64,000 nt of DNA from Botryotinia globosa. Its lineage: Eukaryota > Ascomycota > Leotiomycetes > Helotiales > Sclerotiniaceae. A program made the translations under genes and the position numbers. The stretch covers positions 310,001 to 374,000 of the forward strand of contig RCSZ01000018.1 of assembly GCA_014898425.1 (NCBI GenBank), written 5' to 3'. Below are positions 34,291 to 46,086 of the stretch, piece after piece (position 1 is the first letter of the stretch; every line of letters begins with the position of its first letter). The notes below the pieces were generated by a model. It ran no database searches and was not told where the DNA came from. It saw nothing but the letters and a program-made list of their open reading frames with translations.

Positions 34291-36865
34291 TAGGGTTGGG
34301 CAAATTATATAATCTGGCTGAGGATTACATATTTTTATAATATAATGTTTTTTGATTGGTATAAAATATTACGCTAAGATTATGTATATGATTTAACAAT
34401 CAATTAAACCCTTAGAATAAATGAAAATGGGGAAAATTCGAAGGTATTTTCTAATGGGTAATTAAAAAAGTTATTATGAGAAAGTATTTGTTATATTTCT
34501 TATTAATAAGAAATTAGATTGTTTATTTAATCAATTAGATTCATTTATTTTTGTTAATATATATAGATTTTCTTTTAAGCTTTCATTTTTCTTTCTAATT
34601 TATATATTTTCTATATTATTTATTTTCAATTATAATATTATTATTTTTATTAATTTATTCACTATTTCGATAATATAAAATATAATAAATAGAATAATAT
34701 TATTTGAATATTATATAATTATCAATTCAATCGAATAAAAGTAGATAAAAGGTTTAAAGTTGATTAGGCAGAGTATAAGTATTATAATTATAAAAAAGTA
34801 TAGAATACTATTTAATTTTAGGCTTATTATCTCCCCAAATATACTGAATATCAAGCTTTTCTTATCAGAATATATAAATCTATTACTATTATCATTAATT
34901 TATTCGAAAAATCCGAAATTCCTATCGAAATACTCTTCATCAAAGCTATTTTTATTTCAACAATTTATTTTTCATTTTATAAAATATTTAAATAACAAAT
35001 ATTCTTTCAATATATTAAGTTCACTTCTTTTAATTGTAAGAAATTTAGTATAGATCTATTCAATTCTATTTATAATTATATCAAAAAATAGGTTAAAAAT
35101 ATTGCTAATATTTTATTTTGTATTTAATTTATAAGTAATAATAGTGCAAATATTATTAATATGTAGATTGAAAACATTTTTTTTATAATAAAAACTTAAT
35201 TTTATTATTAAAAAAGTTTTGTTATTAATGAGGATATTCAAGATATTTAATTCACTTTGAATTATATTATTATTATTATTCGAAAGGTTATCAAGAATGA
35301 TTTTTCAAAATAGTATACTTTTTCTTTTGATATATGCTTTATTCAATATAAATGCTAATAATTGATAAAAAATAACCCTGAATTTAAGTATATTTATTTT
35401 ATTTTTTATAATTTATATGAATTATAATTTATCATTAAGGATTTACTATTTCCTAAAAAAGATATATTTGAAAGTTAGATTGAAATGTTTTTAAGCTCTT
35501 TTTTCAAAAAGGCTTCGAATATTATTATTTATTTTATTAAATTTTCAAAAGAACTTTCTCTTTTAAAGTTTATTATAAGGTTAAATTATTGAAAGATTTA
35601 TACTTTGATTAAAATAATATTAATAAAATAATATTAATAAAATAAAGTATTCAAATTAAAATATTTGAATCTATTTTATATATTCAATTAGTATTATAGA
35701 GATATACTATATATTCAAATTCAATATATTCTCTTTATATATTAAACAATGATTTCTTTTAATAAAAGCTTTAATTATTTTATAATATTCTTCAATTTAT
35801 ATATAAAATATAAAAAATATTTGAATTGAATAAAGTATTATTAATATATATTTGCTTTTGTTGAATAGATATTAATATTTATTTTCAATATTTTCGAAAA
35901 TAAAATATGTTTTTTTTTTGCAAGATATCAAGAATTATTATTTATATACTAATAAAGGAGGATAAGATTTCAAATTTAATTTATAATTTCAATTTATTTA
36001 TATTATAATATATATTCTCGATCTTTTATATTTTAATACAAATCTTATTATTTTTTTTGAATAAAAACTTGAAATATATATAAAAGATATATTAGGAGAA
36101 AAGATATTTATATATTTCTTGGATTTTTATTGAAAAACAAATACTTTCAATTTTTTAAAATTATATTAATAGTATTCAAAATCTTCAATATTTTAGAAAG
36201 TAATTATAAATTGAAACTTTTTTTTTTGCTGTAAGATTATATTCTTATTTTTTCTATATTAAATATTAATAAATTTGAGATTGTTTTCTTATTTCTTATT
36301 TCTTGAAGCTTTTTTTCAATTCTATTATTTATATTAATTAATTATTTATCAATAGAAATACAATACATCTTTTTTTTCGAAATTAGTTTTTAATTTATTA
36401 ACTATTATAGTAAATAGTATATCCTTTAAAAGAGCTTTTTCTTATATGAATTTCATTCAAACTAAACTTTGAAATTATCTTTCAATCGAAATTATAAACA
36501 AATTGATATTTATTTATATGAATATATAAATATTGAAAACTATAAGAAATAGTATTGATTATATTCAACAATTTCTAAATAATTTAGGGGAAGATTTAAT
36601 ATTGAATTTGAAAGATAATCTTGTTTTTAATAATAATATTAAAATTGAATTAAATAAGATTATTGATCTTTTTGAAGATATAAATTTCGATGTTTTAAAG
36701 AAGGTTTTCTTTTTTATATAATCCAATCAAATTCCTTCTTTTTTTTCAAAATATCTTCGAAATACTTTACTAAAAAAATCGATATATAATCTGCTTGACT
36801 AATATTACATATCATAATTTAGTAACCAATATGTTCAAATATTATATTATATATGCCCAACCCTA
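34291..36865 (+). mobile_element. RIP-inactivated hAT DNA transposon (2,575 bp)
   Basis: Ends are perfect 12-bp inverted repeats TAGGGTTGGGCA with further AT-rich similarity, and the element is bounded by GATACAGC on both sides (34283-34290 and 36866-36873). An 8-bp target duplication and TAGGG-type ends are diagnostic of the hAT superfamily. The interior is about as AT-rich as the gypsy element and full of stops. A fossil C-terminal dimerisation domain is recognisable on the plus strand at 36423-36540. The element interrupts a hemerythrin-domain gene. Confidence 0.94.
36423..36721 (+). pseudogene. fossil hAT transposase C-terminus
   Basis: Plus-strand frame reading SFKRAFSYMNFIQTKL, stop, NYLSIEIINKLIFIYMNI, stop, ILK. 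This matches the hAT dimerisation motif (ERxFSxMxxIxTxxRNRLSxExxNxLxxIxxN) with Glu-to-Lys and Arg-to-stop changes of the RIP type. The same frame then stays open to the stop at 36719-36721 as a degenerate tail. Confidence 0.82.
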
Positions 36866-37056
36866 GATACAGCATTGCTACTGAAACTAGGTCTGTCAAA
36901 TACACGTTTGAGAATGGAAAATACATTTTCCCAGAAGTGCCGGGGTTTGCAAGATATCTTGTCCATTATTGGTATTGCCGTACACATCAGGGCGCGTGAA
37001 GGTTTTTACCTTGGGATATGTGGGGTATGCCGAGACCTTTAGCACTCTTGAATTAG
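36866..37056 (+). pseudogene. hemerythrin-domain protein, 3' part after hAT insertion
   Basis: After the second GATACAGC copy, the frame from 36874 reads IATETRSVKYTFENGKYIF, then PEVPGFARYLVHYWYCRTHQGA, a TGA stop, and RFLPWDMWGMPRPLALLN before TAG at 37054-37056. These are the usual C-terminal blocks of fungal hemerythrin-like proteins (FENGK, FPEVP, R-L-YWY-R-H-GAWRF). The TGA replaces the Trp codon of GAWRF, a G-to-A change that fits RIP spreading out of the transposon. Its frame is offset from the 5' part when the element is removed to one duplication copy, so an additional small indel or a lost intron must be assumed. Confidence 0.82.
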
Positions 37057-38920
37057 GTGTGCCAGGGTAAAAGTGGGCGGTCCCGAGGTCAATCTGTCAA
37101 TTTAAGCGAGCAGAATCTGAGTATGAGTATGAGTAGAGCACGAATATGTTTATATCTCACAACTCAGTGAGTTATGAAGGAAGCAGTTTTTCCTACTATG
37201 GATTGTCGTTTGTAAATTTTTGAATCCTCATCCGCGATAAAGATGTGAAACGGGTTTGAAATTCAATAACATGAGAGTATATGTCAAACGCGACATCATA
37301 TTTTTTAGGGAGGTGATAAAAAAGAGTAACTTTCTAGGGTCTGATGATGAAGTTTGACCTACACGAATCCCCTTTTGATTCTTCAATCTCATTGTAAAAG
37401 CCGAGCACTTTTCACTTAAGAAGATCTCAAAAGTGTGACTAAATTAGAAGAAGTAGTTTTCTTGAGATAGACGGTGTACAAGGAGTATAATTTAATGACA
37501 AATCCAAAGTTTAATGGAAGTATTGAAGGGGCAAGACCTAAATTAAAGCCGGCAGGTATCAATCTGTATGTCGGTATGCTGTTGCATTTCGGCAAGAACG
37601 ACCATGTAAAATCGGCCGAACTAGGAAGCGAGATGGCCGCCGACGCCGAAAAACCTTAATTCCACCTCAAATGCACTCTAGATGTTGCATTACAATGGAC
37701 AAATGCAAGAACGAAATCACAATAGTTAATTTACTAATACCTAGTCTCGAGAGGCATTAAATGCCGTAGAGATTACCGTAAGCTGTGTATACCTCTTCTT
37801 ACTGGGAGGAATGCAAGTTCAAATCGGAACCTCACGGATTTGACACAATATCTGACTTGAAGTATTTCTTTGCAAATGCGAAAGCACTTGCCACACAAAG
37901 CTCTCTGGATGTGAGTGAAAAATTCCTTGCCATGTTACATTTGATTTGGATGAGATCAACCTCTAAACTTCAAATGCGTCATGAGGATAACCTTTTGACC
38001 CTGAAGATATTGAAGCAATATTTTCCATTCTCAATATCACAAACATTGTGTATTAAGTGATGCTATGGTGAGTGATAAGGACTACAAGAATATCATGATT
38101 AGTGTCCGTGCAAACTTTTCCTTGAGAGCAGTCAGAGTGGTGCTCTGTGGTTCTTCCACCTTGTCACGACTGATGGTCACTCTTTGGGGAAAAGCTTTTG
38201 TTATTTGCTGATTTGAGGAGAGGTTCATTTCATCTTAGCAAAATGAATTTGAGTCCTTTGTCTCACATTGCAGCAGAGTGCAGACCTCTGTGCTCTCAAT
38301 CCATAGTCTCGAACACATGGTAAAATTCCACCATGAGAATATAGATGCGTACTGTCCTCTCCAGAAACAACCATTCAAAAGCATCTCTTTGTGGCAGAAT
38401 TCACCAGGTTGTGTATTTTTCTTTTGGCAAGAGAGGTCTACAATTCCTGCAGCTTACTATGAGAAGGAGATCCAATGGCTCAACCTTCCATGTATGGAGA
38501 ATCATGATTTTCACAGGGAGGAGATTTAATGACAGATGATTTTGGTTTGCTCCTAGAAAACTGTGGTTTGTGCTTAGTGTAGAGTTACACATAAAGAAAG
38601 TCGCATGTATCAAACATCCTTGCTCGAGTAGTGAATAACTTCATCTTGCTATTTCGGAACTATCTTTCTCCGGTGTTTACCTAGCAGTTATCCAGTCATA
38701 ATAAAATACCTAGTCATATATTTCACACATCTCAGCTTTCTCTTTGGCACTTGAATTTACATTGTATCAAACTTCTTACTGTCATTCTTGCAATCATTTT
38801 GTCGTTTCCCTCTGACTTTCAATCAAGTTCAAATCAACAAGTAAACACTGTTCATTCTCTGATAAACTCCAATAACGACGAAATTGCTCCTCTAAACTTT
38901 GCTTAGCTGAATCTCTTGTT
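37057..38920. other. gene-poor region with short unidentified frames
   Basis: Base composition is normal again, but no recognised gene is present. Two modest frames on the plus strand (37474-37659 and 37785-38060, the latter with YWEECKFKSEPHGFDTISDL) and one at 38278-38529 look more protein-like than random but match no family I know. They may be decayed gene pieces next to the transposon-rich zone. Confidence 0.4.
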
Positions 38921-40748
38921 ATGTTTATCGTTTTTCGAGAGTCATTGGCTCAATTCCAGACCATGATTATGTTAATTTTCATATTGGTCTGGGGTCTCTT
39001 GAGTGGACTTGCAGCTTCTACAACTTCGACTGATATCAATGCAAATTTCTTTTATCTTACTCTTGATCCAAGTGCAACAATAACAGCTGTGAGATTATCA
39101 CTTCCACTCTACTAAACCACTTATTTGATAGTAAGCTGACACCTCAAAGTTCCAAAGTATTCAAGTGATTCCTCGCTCTTCCAACGCGCTAGTCATTCCA
39201 GGCAATGTTCAAGCAGTATGGCCTGCACTTCAGAACAATCAAGGTATCATGCAAACTGTGGTCGCAAACCAAGGAGGCATCGGAGAGTGGTTTTACATTG
39301 GATTGGAATTTTGTTGCACGTATGTGTTTTCTGTCTTTCTTTACCCACAATTCGGTCTGAAATATTATCCGAAGTCGGTGGTAAACATTTGAAGGAACGA
39401 AGCTGACTTGTTGAAAACATGCAGGCCTGAAGACTGGCAAGCTGATAAAGCCCAGCAAGGTAGGTTAAATACTTGGCCCAATATTTTCACTCAGACAATG
39501 GTGTTGACAAATATACAGTATATCCCGGAGATCGTGTCACCACAAATTACCAATTAATGAGTGTAAATACTGGAGTATATAATGTTACATGGAAGGTTGA
39601 GAGGGGTCATTCCGGCATTCAAGCTGGTGAGACGTCCTTTACTGCAGAATCTTCATTCTATCCTCAAGATCATCGTAAGTCATTCGGCACACTTTCATTC
39701 GCTATGCAGAGCCTATGACCCAGAAGTAGAGTATGCTAACGAAGATGATCAACAGCAACCTCTGGTGGCCAAGGCCCGTTTAATAAGGTAAGCTGATCGG
39801 GCTGCCTTTGATTCTCCTTCATGATATTCTACGTAAACTAACTATCCTTAGGCACTTTTCGCAATCGAAACACAAGGAGGAAGTAAGTGGGACTTTGGAC
39901 CAGTTCAATGGGACCAAATCACTATACAAGCCGACACTACTAGAAGTGATTGGTGTTTTAAGTATGTTCTTAACCAATTTTCTCAATCTATTTGTTCACC
40001 CACACCGTGGGCGGTAGTACTCATTGAATAATCCCACGAACTAATACTTCACAGACCCACCAACAACACGGACTTCCAACATTACCTTTCCACTCCCACG
40101 GTCTTCGTCTCCGACAATCAAGTTATCTGTGAATATTCTTCGCTGATTCTTGGGGACACAGAACCACCCACAGCTCTCTCATCTCTCCAAACAATCTCGC
40201 ACACTGAGCCTGGACCCACCACACAAGATCTAATTCTCTCGCCTACAACAAGCCCCACACCTGCAGTTTTCGTATATCGTCGAGAGTCACCTCTTCCAAC
40301 ACCAAGTCTCGCTGAACCTGGTAATGCTCCCACCTCGAAGCTCTCAAATGGCCTTGCAGACCCCTCTTATTCCGCGCTTTCAGCTTCATGGAAACCAGCC
40401 AATGACTACTACAGTTCCTACAACTCAGTCCAAATGTCTAAATACACCGTCGCACTAGAAGCCAATCTGCAGAGCGTCTTCGGAACTACCACTATTACGA
40501 CTGTGGGTGGGGATAGTGCGCTGACTACCATGACAACAGACAACTACAAAGCATGGGCTACCGCTTACGCCGCGGCACATGGAAATGGAACAGGTGATTC
40601 TACAATTGCGGATGCTGACCAAGATCCAGTCCACCTTATTCCAATGTCGCTTCCGTGGTTAATGGGCATACTTGTGATAATGAGCTCGGTGATCGTGGGT
40701 GCTGCTGCTTTCTTTATCTACAGGCCTAGACAAAGAGAGGTTTCATGA
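38921..40748 (+). CDS. unknown extracytoplasmic protein with C-terminal membrane anchor
   Basis: Seven exons (38921-39088, 39150-39319, 39424-39458, 39519-39674, 39756-39787, 39852-39961, 40055-40748) splice in frame to 454 residues. A hydrophobic signal/anchor is at residues 17-32 (MLIFILVWGLLSGLAA; translation may start at Met15 or Met17). A luminal region follows with a WPALQNNQGIMQTVV segment, a GEWFYIGLEFCCTPEDW motif with adjacent cysteines, YPGDRVTTNYQL and WDFGPVQWDQITIQADTT. These suggest a beta-sandwich fold like fungal concanavalin-type or G1-peptidase-like secreted proteins, but no catalytic set is evident. A Ser/Thr/Pro-rich stalk leads to one transmembrane helix (LPWLMGILVIMSSVIVGAAAFF) and a short basic tail RPRQREVS. 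The topology is therefore type I, probably plasma membrane or cell surface. I do not recognise the family and assign no function. Confidence 0.8.
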
Positions 40749-41747
40749 GGGGGTTCTCATCTCGAGTATGCTGAACACTGGCTGTACTCTAGATTCTTCA
40801 AGAGGCTTAGGCACGATATTTCTAGAGATGGAATTCCAAATAGGGATAATTAAGTAATTTAAGAAATTCATTTGAAAATCAAAGATCAGAGTCTATGAAT
40901 TACCGTGACATATGTGAGCAGACTGGACTTCGAGGAATTTTGTTTGACGAAACATGGCAGTTGTTATTGAAAATAGTATCTATGTAAGTCTGTGACCAAG
41001 TAATTCTCCACGACTCAAATGAAAGTTTGCAATCTCTTAATAAGTGATTTGCAAGTTGCATTTGTGTCCTTTTCCGATTTCAGATTCAAGGCACTATTTT
41101 CTCGCTCCAATGTTTGAATTGACAAGATAGGTTTTCTCCTAAAACCCAATTTCAAAGTTATATCATTTTAGATATTGCTAGACTTTACATAATGTTATAT
41201 ATCAGATCCGGAGCGATTTTTAAAAAATCAAATCAATTTATGTTTATAAAACTCCTACGATTGAGGCCAGAGATTGACATTCGGCTAATTAACATCAGAA
41301 TCTTTGCGTGATATCATAAATATCTTATGGTTCTAAATCAAAAGATTTTCTAGACTGGTTTCGGTGCTTCGAATGTTTAGATATCCTACACTCATTAAGA
41401 TTGTGAGGGAACTTAGTAGACGGTATCAAGATCGGTAGGCGGTCTAAATACCAAGAAGAGGGTAAGACTATTATCCCCAAAAGGCAGAGATATTGCGTGA
41501 TCATGAGGTCTAAAAGAGGATCAATTGCAAGGCACTACTCGTTCTCAAATAAAGATCATTCCTGCGCTATGAATTCACATATTTGGTTTCAGACGTAGGC
41601 AACGGTTTCTATTCGTGATGCGCCTTAGAGGATACTGTACTTGATACATGAGATATTATGCCATACATAGAAAGATGCTTTTTACGTCCATGCGATGACG
41701 TTGAATCGATCATTAATCATACTATTCTCGACTTGAGACATAGCGTA
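40749..41747. other. convergent intergenic region
   Basis: This lies between the 3' ends of the membrane-protein gene (plus) and SKI3 (minus). Nothing coding or repetitive is recognised. Confidence 0.5.
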
Positions 41748-44700
41748 CTATGCAGAGATACCATTACTGAAAGCATCCCACGCATCCTTCTTCCACGGTG
41801 CGACCATGATACCCCTTTGAGCGTCACCGACCTTCCCAGTACCAGCATACGCAGTTGATAAATCCTCAGCACCCAAGACTCCACGTGGAGGGACGGATTT
41901 CTTTGCCGTCAGTACTGCCATCTCAGCCGCCTTTGTATCGCCAGTTGTATTTGCCAATCTCGACCAGCCATGGGTTGAACCTGGGTAAAGAATCACATCT
42001 TTCTGGACCTCGCTCATTACTTGAATCTGCGAATCTTCTTCGGAAAATGCAGCAATGGAACGAAGAACTTCGCCAACACGTGCTTGTTCTGCAGCCGTGA
42101 TAACTCTGTCAGTACGGAGAGTTTGTAATTCCCCAGTTACTGCTTCAATGCCTTCGGTATCCGAATTGAATAGAGCTATAATTCCAAGAAGTAACACTGA
42201 TTGTACGTGATTGGGATGAGACTCCACACATTCATAGAGAATATCTTGTGCTTTGGAGCGGGATGATTCGGTGCCATGAGCCCACAAAACTTGAGCAAGG
42301 ACGCATACTGCATCAGGGTTTCCTTTGGATTCTTTGAGAGCGGGCTCAAAATATTCAAGAGCTGTGTCAAGATTTTTCAGGTAGTAATGGGCTAGGCCGA
42401 CCGTGAGATGAGCCGATAGTCTACATTTCTGACGATCTTCTGCAGAAAGTTCATTGCCACTATCTTCATCACAGAGTTGTAAAGCGAGGTCTCCACTTTC
42501 TACAGCTTCTTCATACTGTTGATTCGCCAATTGAGATCGAGCAAGATCTGCTTTGGCCAAAGCAAATCGAGACAATGATTCTGGTGATTCTGTAACTTCG
42601 TAATCGGCTTCAGCTGCTCCACAAATTGTGGTCAAGGTTGTTACAGCTGAGGAGATATCGTGTGCACGCTCGGCAAAAAGTGATGAGAGATGCTTTGAGA
42701 CAAGATCATCAGGAGCCATCGATTGCACTTGGTTCAGCGCAAACAAAGGCTGAACCAAATCTGCTACATTGGTGACATTCTTCGCAGCCAGAACTTGATC
42801 AAAAGTTGACTGTGAGTATTGCCGATGCGTGATTAAAGAAGACGATCCAGAGATCTCCATAGCATGAGTAAAAAGGAGATTGGCTTCTTTCGCATCGCCT
42901 AACATGAGAGCAAGAAGTCCCTGTCCAATCCAAGCATGCGGGTAATCAGGATCAGTAGATTGAGCTCTTGTAAAGGCATCATTGGCAAGTTGGTGATCAT
43001 TCTGTTGCAAATATAATGATCCTAAATTAGTCCATGTCTGGGCACTTCTCTCATTCAAGTAGAGACTTCGAACAAAAGAATGCTGTGCAACCTTTGGGTT
43101 TAGATCACTAGTCACTATACCCAACGCGTTCCAAAACTCTGAGTTGCCTGCTTCTAATTCGATAGCTCTTTTGAAACATCGCACTGCGGCTTTCTGATAT
43201 CTGGTTGATTTCTTCTTCAAACTAGGTGCCAAACAGACATGGGCGCGATGCTCAACCCAACCGAGGTTGTAATAAGCAACTGCCTGGGCGTGTGTATCGT
43301 GAGATGAGGCATGTATAGCTCGCTTGTGAGCCAAAATCGCTGCATGAAGACATCGAGTTCGGCGCACTCCATCCTCTTCGTCGGCAGGAAATAGTCCCTT
43401 TGCTAAAACGACATCCACAGATACTCCATCAACGTCTGCGAAAACATCATAAGTGGTTGCCCATTCTGCAAACAATTTTTTGATATTCGCATCTGGGAAC
43501 TCGTTCATGCGGCTCCAAACCCAAGAGTAAACAGCACAAGCATCGCCCACAGCTCGCCAGACGTTGAAAGCATCAGCTCTGCTCTCAAAAACTTGACTAG
43601 CAACTTCAATAGCTTCGGTCGCACGTTGAGCTGCTTGTCCAAAAAGACCTTTCTCAATACTATCCCAGGCACTATCAACTAAAGTCTGAATCAGAGCAAT
43701 AGAGACACCAAATTCCGCAGGGCGATTCTGAAGTACAAATTTGTAGCCCTCAATGGCATCATCGAAATTTCCTAGCTCACGCTTTACATTGGCGAGCATA
43801 TGCTTTGCAAACCAAGTCTCGCCATCCTGTCTTTGTTCAATTTCATTCTCGAATTGTTCCGCATGGTGAAAAGCTTTTGTTGCAGCAATGTAACGTCCGG
43901 AATTGTGATAACTTTCGCCTAGGCCGACCCATGAATGGTAATCAGAAGGTGCAATGCGCAATGCGGATTGGAAAGAAACAATACTCTTGGAGTAGTCTTG
44001 TTTATTCAACTCGGCAGTTCCAAGAGCGGCAAATGGCCAACTGATACCCCTTTTCTTCGAACCAGGAGCTGGTCTGACCTTTCCTGAATTGACAACTCGT
44101 TGAGCAACTGATTCGACCAGCTCCCACTCGCCTTGGCCTGCAAATATCCTAGCCAAGCGCTCAGCAGCTTCCACCTCCGAGGATGAAAGCTCAAAGGCTT
44201 TCTGAAAACACTTTCGAGACCTCTTTTTGTCATTTGAATAGTCTGCGTAGAACATACCTAAACTGGTATATGCCGGAGCAAAATTAAGGTTACTTTTCAG
44301 TGATGCTAAGAAATATGAATATGCACCCTTTCTGTCTTTGCGTGCGGATTTCGAAGTATCTATGTTCCATAAGCAAACACCGACACGGTATTGTGTCTGG
44401 GCCAGCAAGTCTCGAGACTTCATATCTTTAGCTTCGATTTGAGGCAAGCACTCTTCTAACTCCTCACGTCCACGAAGATAATCGCCATTAATAGCCTTGA
44501 CCCATGCGGCTTCAGCCTTCACTCGGATATTCGTAGGATCTCGTTGTAAAGCACGTTCAAGGAAGTCGATAGCGGCAACAAAGTCTTCTTCTTCCTCATA
44601 GATCAACCCAATTCCTATGAGAGCAGGGGTTGAGGTTGGATTTTCTTTCAGCAGACCATCGAATAAAGCTTTGGCTTCCGGATGATTCTTCGGCGATTGA

Positions 44701-46086
44701 TAGAATACGAGAGCAGTACCCAACAAGGCTTTGAAAGATTGGGATGCATTTTTGAACTTTTTGCCAATTTTGTTGGATTCTTCCAATGCAAGTCGATTTG
44801 CGTTCCGCATGAGTTCAACCACACTTTCGTGCTCATCTAAAAATTGATAATACTCTCCCATGATACGATGTGCCAGTATTGATGTGGGAGAATCCGTCAT
44901 GCCTTCTATCATCATTGCCAGGCGATCTTCTGCAAGCATTGCAAAGTCATCCAACGTCACTCCTCCTCCGTCGTCTTCATCTGAACTACTTTCATCACCT
45001 TTCTCGTTCTTCGTGGGAGCTGGGGTTCGTGGTGGCGGCGGGAATGGCGAAATCTCACTGGACATGAATCCTCGAAGAACCTGAGCAAGACCACTCGCAG
45101 GAAAGAATTCTATATATTCGCGCAAATTGTTGGCATCTAAGCCCTGAACATGTTCGGGATCTTGCCACTCAAAAGCAATATCCCAAGCCAGCTTGTACGG
45201 ATGCTTAATCAAAACCATATCTGTAGCCAGCTTGAATAGTTTTGATCGTTTTTCTGTCTTTGAGTCTCCGGGCGGGAGAACAACCAGAGTGTCTAGACAT
45301 CTTTTAATTAGTTTCTCTTCGTATTGACGGCGAATCTCATCATCAGTGGTCCAGTCTATGATTTTATTGTAAATTTCTTCCAAATCGCTATCTTTCAAGA
45401 CTTCTCGTTTTACTTCGACTGTTACTTGACTAATTTTGGCCCCTAACCTTGTTCGTCGCTCTCCTATTTCCTTGTTGATACGCTCTTTTTCTTCGAATTC
45501 GGTAATCTGAGCTATGATTTGATAGGTATGCGAGGGATGATGAACGCGACCTTCCAGATAGGGATAGATAGGGCTATCAGGTAGAATGACTTCCAGGGAC
45601 TTCCTATGCTGCCAGCGGGATCCTTCGTTCTTGGCAAATGCTAGAAATTTGTCAATGACATCTTGACATTTGTATTTATCGTCGTGAGCTTGATAAATTT
45701 GAGCTAACTGCAGAGCTGCTGTTTGGTATTGCTCAACCCTGGAACCACCTTGCTTCTCGTATAACTGAATGAGACCTTGCCATGCCTGTGGCTCCCCTTC
45801 TTTGACTTTCGTCGCAGCATCGTAAGCCTTCTCTGCTTCTGAGTATTTCGCCTGTTTACTGTAGGCAAACCCTAAGAAGATATTCCTGCGGACTGGAAGT
45901 TAGATAGAGATTTTGCTTCCAAGAAAGATAAATAAATGCATATGCAGTGGTACATGGTTTAACTTACGCCTGGTAGCTATTTGGATCCGAATCAAGAAGC
46001 TTCCGGGCTTGCTCGACAGCTTCATCATACTTTTGAGATTGAACTGCAGCATTTATAGCTTTCAGCGCGGCTTTGGTTCCTGACAT
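41748..46086 (-). CDS. SKI3: superkiller complex TPR subunit Ski3
   Basis: Two minus-strand exons (46086-45968 and 45885-41748) joined inside an Ala codon across an 82-bp intron give 1,418 residues, close to yeast Ski3 (about 1,430). The protein is made of tetratricopeptide repeats throughout: for example KYDEAVEQARKLLDSDPNSYQ near the N-terminus, AKALFDGLLKENPTSTPALIGIG, DFLERALQRDPTNIRVKAEAA, SIVSFQSALRIAPSDYHSWVGLGESY and ANDAFTRAQSTDPDYPHAWIGQGLL. Ski3 is the scaffold of the cytoplasmic Ski complex (Ski2 helicase, Ski3, Ski8) that feeds mRNAs 3'-end first into the exosome. The first 165 residues up to 45398 contain no internal start codon, so the spliced ATG at 46086 is the only reasonable start. 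It is divergent from the GH5 gene. Confidence 0.95.

Noticed and set aside
34760..35053. 97-codon ORF in the AT-rich block as a gene
   Set aside because: It lies inside the hAT element, consists of Ile/Leu/Lys/Asn/Ser from AT-rich codons and has no domain; at best a transposase remnant.
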